A stretch of 46,059 bases of DNA. Source: Anaerolineae bacterium. GTDB taxonomy: Bacteria; Pseudomonadota; Alphaproteobacteria; DSM-16000; Inquilinaceae. A program made the translations under genes and the position numbers. Under the pieces are notes generated by a model. That model did no database searches. It was not told the DNA's origin and was given only the letters and a program-made list of their open reading frames with translations. This document shows, piece by piece, positions 18,557 through 28,053 of the stretch. The stretch covers positions 1 through 46,059 of the forward strand of contig JANQQD010000171.1 of the NCBI GenBank assembly GCA_028285185.1, written 5' to 3'. Positions within the stretch are counted from its first letter, which is position 1; the number at the start of each line of letters is the position of its first letter.

Positions 18557-19345
18557 ATGCACAGTACACTGATCCTGCGCGCAGCCACGGTGATACTGGC
18601 ACTGGCCGGCAGCGTGACCGCGACATACGCACAGCAGGGCGACCCGCCCGCAGGCGCCGACTGGCAATCGATGCTGGATGCTGCCGCTGCATTGACGGAG
18701 GAACAGCACGATCCGCGGTCGGTGTTCAGCTTTCGTGACTTTGCCATGGCGGCCGAGAGGCTCGATAGCGACCCTGCCGGCGCCCTGCAGGTGATCCGCA
18801 GCATGGATGAGATTGTTCAAGACCGTCTCACGATCCCGCTGGAGCGGGCGGATCTGGAAGCGATCGTCACCGCAGCCGTCGTCGGGTCAGGGGCGCCAGT
18901 GCCAAACGTGCCATTGGGTGAGGAGGACGTTTCGGGCGTCCGCGGGGGGCTGGAGCAGGCGCTTGGAGACGCCGGCCTTTCGCCGGAGAACGCGCCTGAC
19001 GTGCTGGCGTTCCACGCTGTGACCGTATGGCTGGCGATGTCCGGTCGGGAAGGGCAGGTCCCTTACGCGCCCACGATGCAGGCGGTTCGTGACCAAGTTC
19101 TGCTCGTTGAGTCGCAAAGGGCCTCTCTTATCGGTGCCGGTGACGAACTGAGGGACGTCCGCAATACCCTGCTGGCACAGGCGGTGATGGTTGGGCAGGC
19201 GTCCGATCAGGCGCATCACGCAGATGAAGGCGACGGGTTCCGCAGCATGGCCGAGCAGCATTTCGGTGAGCTGTTCGACGGATTGCGGCTCGGCCCGCCG
19301 GAGGGGGCGCCACAGGGGCCAAACCTGTTCCAGGCCGCGAACTGA
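18557..19345 (+). CDS. Secreted protein of unknown function
   Basis: A 262-residue protein with a clear signal peptide (STLILRAATVILALAGSVTA, cleavage near TYAQ). The mature part is soluble, helical and rich in Asp, Glu, Ala and Gln, with no cysteines or recognised motif. The ATG at 18557 is preceded by AAGGTGGAG; a GTG at 18545 lies within that site and is not used. It converges on the TetR gene at 19352 with only six bases between the stop codons. Confidence 0.7.
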   Translation: MHSTLILRAATVILALAGSVTATYAQQGDPPAGADWQSMLDAAAALTEEQHDPRSVFSFRDFAMAAERLDSDPAGALQVIRSMDEIVQDRLTIPLERADLEAIVTAAVVGSGAPVPNVPLGEEDVSGVRGGLEQALGDAGLSPENAPDVLAFHAVTVWLAMSGREGQVPYAPTMQAVRDQVLLVESQRASLIGAGDELRDVRNTLLAQAVMVGQASDQAHHADEGDGFRSMAEQHFGELFDGLRLGPPEGAPQGPNLFQAAN

Positions 19346-19351
19346 TGCCGG

Positions 19352-19945
19352 TCACCCTGTGAGCGGCGCGAGCGCGACGGACCGCGCATCGTTCATCATG
19401 GTCTTGGTCGCCCCCGATCGGGCGAGGACGCGCAGCCCGAAATAGACCGACATGAGATGGCGGGCCTCGCGGCGGGCGGTGTCGGCCGGCGCCACCCTGT
19501 CGCCGCTCCCGTACACCTCCATGACTGCGTCCGCCACCGCTGCCTCCAACCGGCCGAGGCTGGCTTGGACGAGCCTGCTGGCATCCGGATCGCCCGACGC
19601 CTGGTCGATCGCGGCATTGCAGAGGAAGCAGCCGCGGCCGTCGTCCTTGCTCGACGCCGCCTGCAGGAACGCCTCGATCCGCGACAGCGGCGCTCCGTCA
19701 CCCGACAGGCGCCTGGCCGCAGCGTCGATCCAGATCCGGTCGTAGAGCGCCAGCGCCTTCAGATACATGGCCCGCTTGTCGCCGAAGGCGGCATAGAGGC
19801 TGCCTTTCTTCAGGCCCGTCGCCGCCACGAGGTCGCTCAGGGACGTCCCTTCGAAGCCCTTGGCCCAGAAGACGCCCATGATCGCCGTCAGGGCTTCGTC
19901 TTCGTCGAATTCCCGGGGCCGTCCCAGGGCGCATGGATCACGCAT
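19352..19945 (-). CDS. TetR/AcrR regulator of the glutaredoxin-thioredoxin reductase operon
   Basis: A 197-residue TetR-family repressor. The helix-turn-helix is SLSDLVAATGLKKGSLYAAF followed by GDKRAMYLKAL. The ligand domain contains GRGCFLCNAAIDQ, a cysteine pair motif found in a subgroup of TetR proteins, plus one further Cys in the N-terminal arm. Cysteines in the E. coli relative NemR sense electrophiles, so redox sensing here is a reasonable but unproven idea. The ATG at 19945 has GGGAGA upstream and one palindromic operator 19 bases before it; the second operator overlaps the promoter of the divergent redox operon. This arrangement predicts control of both genes. Confidence 0.9.
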   Translation of the reverse strand: MRDPCALGRPREFDEDEALTAIMGVFWAKGFEGTSLSDLVAATGLKKGSLYAAFGDKRAMYLKALALYDRIWIDAAARRLSGDGAPLSRIEAFLQAASSKDDGRGCFLCNAAIDQASGDPDASRLVQASLGRLEAAVADAVMEVYGSGDRVAPADTARREARHLMSVYFGLRVLARSGATKTMMNDARSVALAPLTG

Positions 19946-19963
19946 CGGTGATCTCCCACTTCT

Positions 19964-19977
19964 TGACCGATTGGTCA
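19964..19977. promoter_or_regulatory. Operator O1, perfect half-sites TGACC/GGTCA
   Basis: TGACCGATTGGTCA lies directly upstream of the leftward TetR start codon. Half-sites TGACC and GGTCA are exact inverted repeats around GATT. An identical 14-mer occurs at 20035-20048 and the flanks are related in opposite orientation, so the two sites mirror each other across the divergent promoter region. The half-sites resemble the NemR-type box as I remember it. Confidence 0.82.
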
Positions 19978-20029
19978 TGAATACCCATCTCTGGATCACG
20001 GCGGCGGAAGGCCGCCACTCTTCGATCTA

Positions 20030-20048
20030 TATAATGACCGATTGGTCA
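20030..20048 (+). promoter_or_regulatory. -10 element overlapping operator O2
   Basis: A perfect TATAAT (20030-20035) ends on the first base of the second TGACCGATTGGTCA copy (20035-20048). A repressor bound here would block RNA polymerase. No good -35 hexamer lies 16-18 bases upstream, which is common for promoters with an ideal -10. The gene starts at 20087. The operator centres are 71 bases apart, close to seven helical turns, so cooperative binding is possible. Confidence 0.75.
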
Positions 20049-20056
20049 AGAAGTAA

Positions 20057-21343
<1,287 letters not shown>

Positions 21344-21359
21344 GACAAGGAGCAAACCC

Positions 21360-21698
21360 ATGACCATCGAGACAGCCAACGCGCCGGTGCACATCACCGA
21401 TGCCGATTTCGACGCGGCGGTGGGGCGGGACGGCCTCGTGCTCGTCGATTTCTGGGCGCCCTGGTGTGGTCCCTGTCGCGCCATCGCACCGGTTCTGGAA
21501 GATCTGGCCGCCGCTCATGGCGACGGCCTGACGGTCGCCAAGATCAACATTGACGAGAACGGGGAAAAGGCCGGGGCCTTCGGAGTCCGCGCGATCCCAA
21601 CCCTGGTCCTGTTCAAGGACGGCCAGCCGGTCGAGACGCTGGTGGGCCTGCAGACCCGATCGTCTCTCGATGCCGCCATCATCCGCGCCCGCGGCTGA
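21360..21698 (+). CDS. trxA: Thioredoxin
   Basis: A 112-residue thioredoxin with the canonical active site WAPWCGPCR near residue 35 and the cis-proline in AIPTLVLFKDG. It lacks a signal peptide and is cytoplasmic. The ATG at 21360 follows the fusion reductase stop by 16 bases with AAGGAG upstream, so the two are one operon supplying both reductase and carrier. As it sits under a dedicated repressor it is probably an inducible thioredoxin distinct from the housekeeping copy, which is not in this window. Confidence 0.95.
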   Translation: MTIETANAPVHITDADFDAAVGRDGLVLVDFWAPWCGPCRAIAPVLEDLAAAHGDGLTVAKINIDENGEKAGAFGVRAIPTLVLFKDGQPVETLVGLQTRSSLDAAIIRARG

Positions 21699-21769
21699 CG
21701 GCGCTTCCGCCCGGCGGCCCTGATCTTGGGTCGCCGGAGGGGCCGTTTCGCTGACGGCAGACCCTCATG

Positions 21770-22393
21770 CTATTCGGTCAGGCGGGCGATCTGGTCGTCG
21801 ACGAAATTGCGCATCAACTCTGCGGCCGCAACGCCGAAGATCCTGATGCGGCCCGTATGGGCCAGCAGCAGGAGGCCGGTGGCATGGGCGAAGGTGTCAG
21901 CCATCAAGCGCCTTGCCTGATCCATCTCGACCCCCAGCTCGATCGCCGCGTCCGCGATGGGCTGAAGCGTGACAGCCAGCCGCTGGTTCAGCTCCGCGTC
22001 GCGATCGCGCCCGAGGCCCTCGGGTGTCATGCCCCCGCGGAAGAGATAGAAGCCGAGATCAAGGTCCCGCGGGCTGCGCTCGTAGAACCGAAAGAAGGCC
22101 AGCGCCGCCTGCCGCAATCGATCGACGGGGCTGTCAGCCTTCGACACTGCGCGGTCCACGCTTGCCTTCAGCGCCTCCAGCGACTGTGACAGCAGTTCGG
22201 CATAGAGGGCCTCCCGCGAGTCGAAGTGGAAATAGAGCGCGGCCGGTGTGTATCCGGCCTCTTGTGCGATCGCCCGCAGGCTCGCGCCCTCCAGCCCCTC
22301 GTTCTCGAAGACCCGGCGCGCCGCGTCGAGGATCAGCTGTCGCTTCAGCTCGCTGACCGCCTTCTTACGTCTGGTTCCCCCTTCAGCCGGCAT
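21770..22393 (-). CDS. TetR/AcrR family regulator
   Basis: A 207-residue TetR-type protein. The recognition region is SLRAIAQEAGYTPAALYFHF followed by DSREALYAELL; the C-terminal part is a helical ligand pocket ending in FVDDQIARLTE. It is divergently transcribed from the HpaB-like gene with an 87-base gap holding a promoter and a CCGTT/AACGG dyad, so it is the likely local repressor of that gene. ATG at 22393; earlier starts are not supported. Confidence 0.9.
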   Translation of the reverse strand: MPAEGGTRRKKAVSELKRQLILDAARRVFENEGLEGASLRAIAQEAGYTPAALYFHFDSREALYAELLSQSLEALKASVDRAVSKADSPVDRLRQAALAFFRFYERSPRDLDLGFYLFRGGMTPEGLGRDRDAELNQRLAVTLQPIADAAIELGVEMDQARRLMADTFAHATGLLLLAHTGRIRIFGVAAAELMRNFVDDQIARLTE

Positions 22394-22413
22394 CGCGTCG
22401 ATGGCTCCGGCGT

Positions 22414-22452
22414 TTGACAGGTGATTTTAACACCGTTAGATTTTTTGAACGG
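22414..22452 (+). promoter_or_regulatory. Promoter and candidate operator of the HpaB-like gene
   Basis: TTGACA (22414-22419) is a perfect -35 and TAGATT (22437-22442) a four-of-six -10, separated by 17 bases. CCGTT (22433-22437) and AACGG (22448-22452) form a dyad across the -10. The layout fits repression by the divergent TetR protein. Confidence 0.5.
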
Positions 22453-22480
22453 ATGGATTTCACGCTGCGGAGAACCGGCC

Positions 22481-24004
22481 ATGTTGATGACGGCTGAAGC
22501 CTATCGGGAGTCGCTGCGCCGCCACAAGCCACGGGTGTTCGTCAACGGCACGCGCGTCGACAGCGTCGCCGACGAGCCGCTACTGGCCCCCGGCATCGCC
22601 GGCGTCGGTGTGACGTATGATTTCGCGCATCGCGCCGAGCTCAAGGCTCTGATGACCGCGCAGCAAGGCACCTCAGGCAAGACGGTCAGCCGGATGCTGC
22701 ACATCAACGAAACGTCGGCGGACTTGCTGCAGAAACTCGAAGCCGTCCGCGCGGTCTGCGCCGAATCGGGCTGCGCGCAGCGCTACCTCGCCCATGACGC
22801 GCTGAACGCCTTTTATCAGGCGACCCGGCGTACCGACGCGGCGCATGGGACGGACTATCACGCGCGGTTCCTTCACTATCTCCACCGCGTGCAGGATGAA
22901 GACCTCGCGCTGGGGATCGCGATGACGGACGCCAAAGGCGACCGCTCGAAGCGTCCTGGCCAGCAGGATAGTCCAGACGTCTATGTCCGCATCAGCGAAC
23001 GCCGGCCGGACGGCATCGTCATCCGCGGAACCAAGGCGATCGTCACCGGCGCGCCCTATATGCATGAATTCCTGGTCATGCCCTGCCGCACGCACCGGCC
23101 GGAAGATGCCGATTTCGCGGTAGCCTGCGCCGTTCCGGTCGATGCGCCGGGGGTGACGATCATCGCCCGGCCCGCGGGCCGTCCGGGCGAGGCGGCGGCC
23201 AAGTTCTCCGCCCGGTACGGGCAATCGACTGGCGTCGTCCAGTTCGACGACGTGTTCGTGCCGCACGGCCGCGTCTTCCTGGCCGGCGAGACGGAAGAGG
23301 GTGGGTTTCTGACCACGGCTTATGCGACCCATCACCGGCAGTCCTGCATCGGCGCACGCGCCGGGTTCGGGGATCTGCTGATCGGCGCCGGCGCGCTGAT
23401 GACCGAGGCGAATGGCCTGGACCCCGACAGGCATGGCCACATCCGCGACGCGATGGTGGAACTGATCACGATCACCGAGAGCTTCTATGCCTGCGGTGTC
23501 GCCGCCTCCGTCTATCCGGTGGAAGATCCCGCGGGCTCCGTCATGCCGGATCCGGTCTATGCGAATATCGGCAAGCTCTTGCTGGCCACCAAGATCTACG
23601 ACATGCACCGCATCGCGCATCATGTCTCCGGCGGCTTGATCGTGGCACTGCCCGGCCCGGACGAAGACCACAATCCGGAGACCAAGGCATCGCTGGCGGC
23701 CGTTCTGGCCGGCCGGCCCGACATCCCGGCGGCCGAGCGGCTGGAGGTCGCGCGCTTCATCGAAGATCTCACGGCATCCCACCAGGGCGGCTGGTACTCG
23801 GTGATCTCGCTGCATGGCGGCGGCTCGCCGGACGCCATGAAGCGCGAGATCTGGCGCAACTATCCGGTGATGGAGAAGACCGGCCTGGTCGAGCGCCTGC
23901 TGGACCGCGGCGTACTGGACGAAGGGCGCAAGGTTTCGCGGCAACCGGGCCGATGCTGCGCCAAGGGATGCGAGGCGCCGGACGCACTGCCGACTGTTGA
24001 GTGA
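22481..24004 (+). CDS. 4-hydroxyphenylacetate 3-hydroxylase / 4-hydroxybutyryl-CoA dehydratase family flavoprotein
   Basis: A 507-residue acyl-CoA-dehydrogenase-fold flavoprotein. AMTDAKGDRSKRPGQQ, GIVIRGTKAIVTGAPYMHEF and HHRQSCIGARAGFGDLLIGA align with this family and most closely recall 4-hydroxybutyryl-CoA dehydratase (AbfD). AbfD holds a [4Fe-4S] cluster with three Cys and one His. Here the first Cys (98) and the His (285) are present, but the second position is Tyr102 and the third is Ala292, with Cys289 three residues off. The cluster is therefore probably absent and the enzyme may be an oxygenase or isomerase instead. The ATG at 22481 is preceded by CGGAGA. It is a single-gene unit opposite a TetR gene; no separate flavin reductase is encoded nearby. 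Confidence 0.85.
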   Translation: MLMTAEAYRESLRRHKPRVFVNGTRVDSVADEPLLAPGIAGVGVTYDFAHRAELKALMTAQQGTSGKTVSRMLHINETSADLLQKLEAVRAVCAESGCAQRYLAHDALNAFYQATRRTDAAHGTDYHARFLHYLHRVQDEDLALGIAMTDAKGDRSKRPGQQDSPDVYVRISERRPDGIVIRGTKAIVTGAPYMHEFLVMPCRTHRPEDADFAVACAVPVDAPGVTIIARPAGRPGEAAAKFSARYGQSTGVVQFDDVFVPHGRVFLAGETEEGGFLTTAYATHHRQSCIGARAGFGDLLIGAGALMTEANGLDPDRHGHIRDAMVELITITESFYACGVAASVYPVEDPAGSVMPDPVYANIGKLLLATKIYDMHRIAHHVSGGLIVALPGPDEDHNPETKASLAAVLAGRPDIPAAERLEVARFIEDLTASHQGGWYSVISLHGGGSPDAMKREIWRNYPVMEKTGLVERLLDRGVLDEGRKVSRQPGRCCAKGCEAPDALPTVE

Positions 24005-24175
24005 TCGCGCGAGACCTTAGGCGCCGTCATCACCCCCCGCAGGCTGAGGGACGAAGGACCTGAGCAGACTGAGGGTCGGTGTTGGACGGAGTCAGCCGGT
24101 CGGCAAGCATGATAGGCTCATTGCTTTCTCCGACGACCGCAGGATGGGCCCGCATCTGCAAGGAGGACTGGCACA

Positions 24176-24739
24176 ATGACAGATTACACCTGGGTGGATG
24201 ACGCTCCCGTCGTCGCCTTGCCGCCGGATGAAGTCAAGGGGCGCGCAAAGCGGCTTATGGAAATCTACAAGGCATGGGGCGGCGGCGGCGAAGGCCGCGT
24301 TGGAAATACGGACCACATTGCGGGGCTCATCAAGAAGAAAGGGCCACAGAAAGGGGCATGTTTTGAGTATCGGCTGGCCGGTGAGCCGCTCGCTTTGATG
24401 ACGGTCGATTTCCAGACCCCTGATTATGTTGAAATCATCTATCTCGTTTCCCATCCCGGCACGGAGAATGCCGGTGGAATCATGGTTGAGTATCTGCTCA
24501 ATCTCATCGAGCGGCTTAACGATGATCACGGCTTTGGCCTTGTGCCGAATATGGTGAAGCTTGAATCACTGAACGAAGACGCCACGGCCGCCTATGAGGC
24601 TCTCGGCTTTACCGTCACGAAGGCGGGCATGTATCCCGACATGCAACTGGATGCGAACGCCAGTGACAAATGGGAACGCGTCGGAGAGAAATGGCGACTG
24701 AAGAAGTACAAGCTCCAGCGCTTCCTGGCGACGGCCTGA
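24176..24739 (+). CDS. GNAT-like acetyltransferase-fold protein
   Basis: A 187-residue soluble protein. The order YVEIIYLVSHPGTENAGGIM, a following long helix, and KLESLNEDATAAYEALGF match the beta4-alpha3 acetyl-CoA loop and the terminal helix-strand of the GNAT fold, although the glycine-rich loop is atypical (HPGTENAGG). The start ATG has AGGAGG nine bases upstream. The gene uses more A/T-ending codons than its neighbours. The murI start lies 36 bases downstream. The substrate is not deducible; I am fairly sure of the fold only. Confidence 0.6.
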   Translation: MTDYTWVDDAPVVALPPDEVKGRAKRLMEIYKAWGGGGEGRVGNTDHIAGLIKKKGPQKGACFEYRLAGEPLALMTVDFQTPDYVEIIYLVSHPGTENAGGIMVEYLLNLIERLNDDHGFGLVPNMVKLESLNEDATAAYEALGFTVTKAGMYPDMQLDANASDKWERVGEKWRLKKYKLQRFLATA

Positions 24740-24774
24740 GAGGGGCGATCCCCGGCAACTCAGCGCACCCTTTG

Positions 24775-25632
24775 ATGATCGGCATATTCGATTCCGGCAG
24801 CGGCGGACTGACGGTGCTGAGCGCCATGTGCAGGTGCCTGCCCGACCAGCGCTTCCTCTATCTGGGCGATCATGCCAATGCGCCCTACGGCCCGCGAACG
24901 CCGGAGGAAATCCTCGCGCTAACCCGCACCGGTGTTGGGATCCTGTTCGAACGTGGATGCACACTGGTAATCGTGGCTTGCAACACCGCCTCGGCGATCG
25001 CGCTCCGCCCGCTGCAGGAAGACTGGCTGGAGGCACGCCATCCGGGCCGGCGTCTACTGGGCATCTTCGTGCCGATCATCGAAGCCCTGACCGGCCGGGT
25101 GTGGGACCGCGACGACAACCAAGCCGACCCGCGGCCAGCCTTCGACATCGCCGTCTTTGCCACGCCGGCGACGGTACGGTCGGGTGCCTTCGGCCGCGAG
25201 ATCCGCCGGCGGCTGCCGAACGTGACGGTCCGCGAACAGGGCTGCCCCGACCTCGTCGATCTGATCGAGAAGGGTGCGGATGCAAAGTCGGTCGACGCCG
25301 AGATTCGCCAGGCGGTGACAGCGCTGCAGTCCACCGGTTCGGTGCCGGGCCGTGTGATCCTCGGCTGCACACATTATCCGCTGGTGCAGGGCGCATTCGC
25401 GAACGCCCTGCCCGCCGGAACGGTGATCATGGATCAGCCGGCAATCGTTGCCGACAGTCTCGGCCGCTATCTGGCCCGCCGGCCGGGCATCGTTGCGCCC
25501 GTGCGCCCGGCCGGGGCGAGAGCCGGCTTGTTGACGACCGGCGATCCAAGTGCCGTCGGACCTCTCGCCGCCCATCTGACGCGTGCGGACCACCCGGCGA
25601 TGGTGGATGGTCCGCACTGGCAGGCTGCTTGA
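24775..25632 (+). CDS. murI: Glutamate racemase
   Basis: A 285-residue cofactor-independent racemase that makes D-glutamate for peptidoglycan. Family landmarks: GIFDSGSGGLTVL at the N-terminus, LGDHANAPYG, the first catalytic Cys in VACNTASA, and the second in LGCTHYPLVQGAF. The ATG at 24775 begins at the conserved strand; the frame opens earlier at 24670 inside the preceding gene. The last third of this gene is the origin of three decayed copies further right (26955-27247, 29154-29493, 31093-31425), so it is the intact left border of a tandem amplification. Confidence 0.93.
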   Translation: MIGIFDSGSGGLTVLSAMCRCLPDQRFLYLGDHANAPYGPRTPEEILALTRTGVGILFERGCTLVIVACNTASAIALRPLQEDWLEARHPGRRLLGIFVPIIEALTGRVWDRDDNQADPRPAFDIAVFATPATVRSGAFGREIRRRLPNVTVREQGCPDLVDLIEKGADAKSVDAEIRQAVTALQSTGSVPGRVILGCTHYPLVQGAFANALPAGTVIMDQPAIVADSLGRYLARRPGIVAPVRPAGARAGLLTTGDPSAVGPLAAHLTRADHPAMVDGPHWQAA

Positions 25633-25659
25633 CGGCGTCTTGCTTGTGGGGAGGCTTGT

Positions 25660-25701
25660 CTTTGGGCGATCGGCGAAAATCTTCCCGCCGATCGCCCAAA
25701 G
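25660..25701. terminator. 16-bp stem hairpin after murI, copy 1
   Basis: CTTTGGGCGATCGGCG (25660-25675) pairs perfectly with CGCCGATCGCCCAAAG (25686-25701) across a 10-base loop. It lies 28 bases after the murI stop and 110 bases beyond the stop of the leftward RGS-like gene. There is no T tract on either strand. Homologous hairpins at 27276 and 29519 differ at several stem positions but stay paired. Confidence 0.75.
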
Positions 25702-25810
25702 AAGAACGATCGGAAATGTACTTTGGCGTCCGGGTAGTGTTTTGACCGCCTCTTCGCAAGGCGGTCTGTCGCCACCCGGGCGAACAAGCGGGCCGGCCGA
25801 CCGTGCGTCC

Positions 25811-26437
25811 TCAGTTGGTTGCCAGGACGGCAGGCGATCGCGTTCTGGTCGTCGACTGGTCAAGCTGTTGGAGCAATTGAAGCCCCTGTTCATCCAACCG
25901 CTTCATGACTTCCTTGTCGGTTGGCGAATCCTTCGTCTTCAGGGTCTTGTACAGGCGCTTGGAGACGACGTGTTCGTCGAGGTGCGCATTCAGGCCGGTG
26001 CTGGTGGCGATATCGACAATCTCGAACCGGGCGTTCAGCAGCTCTCTCACGGCCTGCCTGGCTTTGATCGTCGACCACGTCCCGATCAAACGGGTGCGCA
26101 CGCCATAGGACACGTTGACCCCTGTCGAGAGCCACTGGTCCCTGACATAGGTGTTGAAGAGCTGGTCCATCTGGGTGGGGATGTTCCCGTCGTCCAGACC
26201 TGCGAGCGAAGCCAGCTTCGATGTCATGCCGGCCTTCCGCAACAGCAGATGATTGACGCCGCAGAGAAAGGCGATGTTCTCACCGAAGAGGTGCTTGTTG
26301 GCTACCGCCAGCAGCTCGGCACCCATAGAGGCATCATAGCATGCTTCGATGACCCCGGATCTCTGCAGAGTAATGTCGCTAGAAGACTTGAGGCCGAGCT
26401 TCTTTTGCACCTTGTTTTGATAGAAAACCTTTGTCAT
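25811..26437 (-). CDS. RGS-domain-like protein, paralogue 1
   Basis: A 208-residue soluble protein with no signal peptide. The order of segments recalls the RGS fold: GENIAFLCGVNHLLL (like EENIDFW in RGS4), QMDQLFNTYV then GVNVSYGVRTRLI (like IYNEFI...VNLDSCTREE), and a last helix pair around HLDEHVVSKRLYKTL (like RRFLKSRFYLDL). The Asn equivalent to the Galpha-contacting Asn128 of RGS4 is kept, as is the Asn of GEN. This alignment is by eye from memory. The ATG at 26437 has AAGAGGTG upstream; an in-frame start at 26503 would add 22 residues. The last ~22 residues and the flanking DNA are almost identical to paralogue 2, pointing to recent duplication or gene conversion. No partner GTPase is evident. 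Confidence 0.6.
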   Translation of the reverse strand: MTKVFYQNKVQKKLGLKSSSDITLQRSGVIEACYDASMGAELLAVANKHLFGENIAFLCGVNHLLLRKAGMTSKLASLAGLDDGNIPTQMDQLFNTYVRDQWLSTGVNVSYGVRTRLIGTWSTIKARQAVRELLNARFEIVDIATSTGLNAHLDEHVVSKRLYKTLKTKDSPTDKEVMKRLDEQGLQLLQQLDQSTTRTRSPAVLATN

Positions 26438-26759
26438 TTTCGTCACCTCTTCTTTTGTTGACTGGATTGGAAGAAAGGCTCCGCTTGCGCGAAGCAGCAG
26501 CATCTTCCAAGTGGCACAGCATTATCTGCCTGTCTTTCACCACCCTTTGGCGGTAGTTGTTAGATTCGCCTGTCCGAGTTCCCCCGGAGCGAACGGCTTT
26601 CTTCAGACATCTTTGTAAGGTTTCCTCGAGATCATCCGCCGCGGTAAACCGGGCCGGTATCGGCCTGCGGACAATGCTAGGACGCTGTACTCATATAGGA
26701 ACCGTGGCGCGAGTGCATTCTATGTATGACAGCAGGGTGGGGCGATTCCGACTGGACAT

Positions 26760-26954
26760 GTCCGCTGGGCCTGCCCGATTGCCCCGGTGCCAGTGGCGTT
26801 GCTGCCCACCGCCACCCCCGCACTGCTGCGCGTCGCGCTGGGTGGGGTCGAGGTGGCTGGCGCCAGAAGGCACTGCGATGGTGCAGTGCCAGATCCGCTT
26901 CAGCGTGCCCGAGAACGAAATTGGGCTTCCCACCTCAGGGGAGACCCGGGGGTG
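26760..26954 (+). pseudogene. Remnant of the membrane-protein 5' end, copy 1
   Basis: Decayed copy of the start of the gene at 32675: CTGCCCACCGCC, GGGTGGGGTCGAGGTGG and GCAGTGCCAGATCCGCTTCA correspond to its signal peptide end, VEVEVAL and VQYQIRF. Frameshifts and loss of the start make it non-coding. The left limit is approximate. It joins the murI remnant at about 26954. Confidence 0.7.
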
Positions 26955-27247
26955 GAGGTCTCCCAGGCCATCACCACGCTGCAACCGACCGATCCGGTGC
27001 CGAGCCGCGTGCCCCCCCGGGCGTACCCACGCTGGTGCAGGGCGCTTTCGCGAATGCCCTGCCTGCTGGAACGGAGATCATAGATCAGCCGGCAATCGTT
27101 GCCGGCAGTCTCGGCCGCTATCTGGCCCGCCGGCCTGGATTCGCTGCGGCAGTGCGCCCGGTCGGGGCGAGAGTCAGCTTGCTGACGACCGGCGATCCGA
27201 ACGCCGTCGGACCGCTCGTCGCGCATCTGAACTGGCTGGCTGTTTGA
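26955..27247 (+). pseudogene. murI 3' remnant, copy 1
   Basis: Translation in one frame gives VQGAFANALPAGTEIIDQPA, then SLGRYLARRPGF and LLTTGDPNAVGPL, matching the C-terminus of the intact racemase at 25381-25632. The catalytic CTHYP segment is lost and there is no start, so no racemase activity is possible. Confidence 0.85.
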
Positions 27248-27275
27248 TAGGCTTTTTGCTCGGGGGGAGTCTTGT

Positions 27276-27317
27276 CTTCGGGCGGTCGGCGGAAATCTTC
27301 CCGCCGACCGCCCGAAG
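27276..27317. terminator. 17-bp stem hairpin, copy 2, with paired base changes
   Basis: CTTCGGGCGGTCGGCGG (27276-27292) pairs perfectly with CCGCCGACCGCCCGAAG (27301-27317). Relative to copy 1 two stem positions changed (T to C, A to G) and both partners changed with them, so pairing was preserved. It lies 28 bases after the murI-remnant stop and 109 bases past the stop of RGS-like gene 2. Confidence 0.78.
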
Positions 27318-27426
27318 AAGGACGATCGGAACTGTACCTTGGCGTCCGGGTAGTGTTTTGACCGGCTTTTCGCAAGGCAGTCTGTCGCCACCCGGGCGAA
27401 CAAGCGGGCCTGCCGACCGTGCGTCC

Positions 27427-28053
27427 TCAGTTGGTTGCCAAGACAGCAGGCGATCGAGTTCTGGTCGTCGACTGGTCAAGTTGTTGGAGCAATTCTACCG
27501 CCTGGGCGTCCAACCTCTTGGTGACTTCCTTGTCGGTCGGTGAACTATCCGTCTTCAGGGTCTTGTACAGACGCTTGGAGATGGTGTGAGCATCGAGGTG
27601 TTCATTCAGGCCGCTGCTGGTGGCTATTTGGACGATCTCCGCACGGGCGGTCAGCATCTCCCGTACCGCCTGCCTGGCTTTGATCGTCGTCCATGTACCC
27701 TTGAGGCGGACTTTGGTGTTGTGGGACACATTGACGACGTTGTCGCCCCAGGTCGGCTGCACGTAGGTGGCAAACAACTGCTCCATCTGGGCCGGCATAT
27801 TCCCGTCGTCCAGGCCGGCCAGCTTCGCCAGCTTCGACGCCATGCCAGCCTTCTTCAGCAACAGATGATTGACGCCACAGATAAAGGCAATATTCTCACC
27901 GAAGAAGTGCTTCTTTCCGATCGCTAACAGCTCTGCGCCCAATTCAGCGTCGTAACACGCTTCGATTAGGCCGGATTTCTGTAGAGAAATATTTGTCGTC
28001 GACTTCATGCCGAGCTTTTTCTGCACCTTGTTTTGATAGTGTACGGTGGTCAT
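27427..28053 (-). CDS. RGS-domain-like protein, paralogue 2
   Basis: A 208-residue protein, the same length as paralogue 1 and clearly homologous throughout (SGLIEACYDAELGAELLAI, GENIAFICGVNHLLLKKAG). RGS-like landmarks are at about residues 49-66, 90-120 (EQLFATYV, NVVNVSHNTKVRL) and 128-166. Both Asn positions corresponding to RGS4 Asn88 and Asn128 are present. The tail after residue 170 (SPTDKEVTKRLDAQ onward) is Gln/Thr/Arg-rich. The ATG at 28053 has GAGAGGGTG upstream. Upstream lies a 660-base stretch before the 21-bp repeat array, much longer than in copies 3 and 4. Function unknown; bacteria lack heterotrimeric G proteins, so a different partner would be needed. Confidence 0.6.
   Translation of the reverse strand: MTTVHYQNKVQKKLGMKSTTNISLQKSGLIEACYDAELGAELLAIGKKHFFGENIAFICGVNHLLLKKAGMASKLAKLAGLDDGNMPAQMEQLFATYVQPTWGDNVVNVSHNTKVRLKGTWTTIKARQAVREMLTARAEIVQIATSSGLNEHLDAHTISKRLYKTLKTDSSPTDKEVTKRLDAQAVELLQQLDQSTTRTRSPAVLATN

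Noticed and set aside
26557-27543. Long rightward frame across the murI and membrane-protein remnants
   Set aside because: It mixes several decayed frames and antisense of RGS-like gene 2; homology shows the pieces are pseudogenes.
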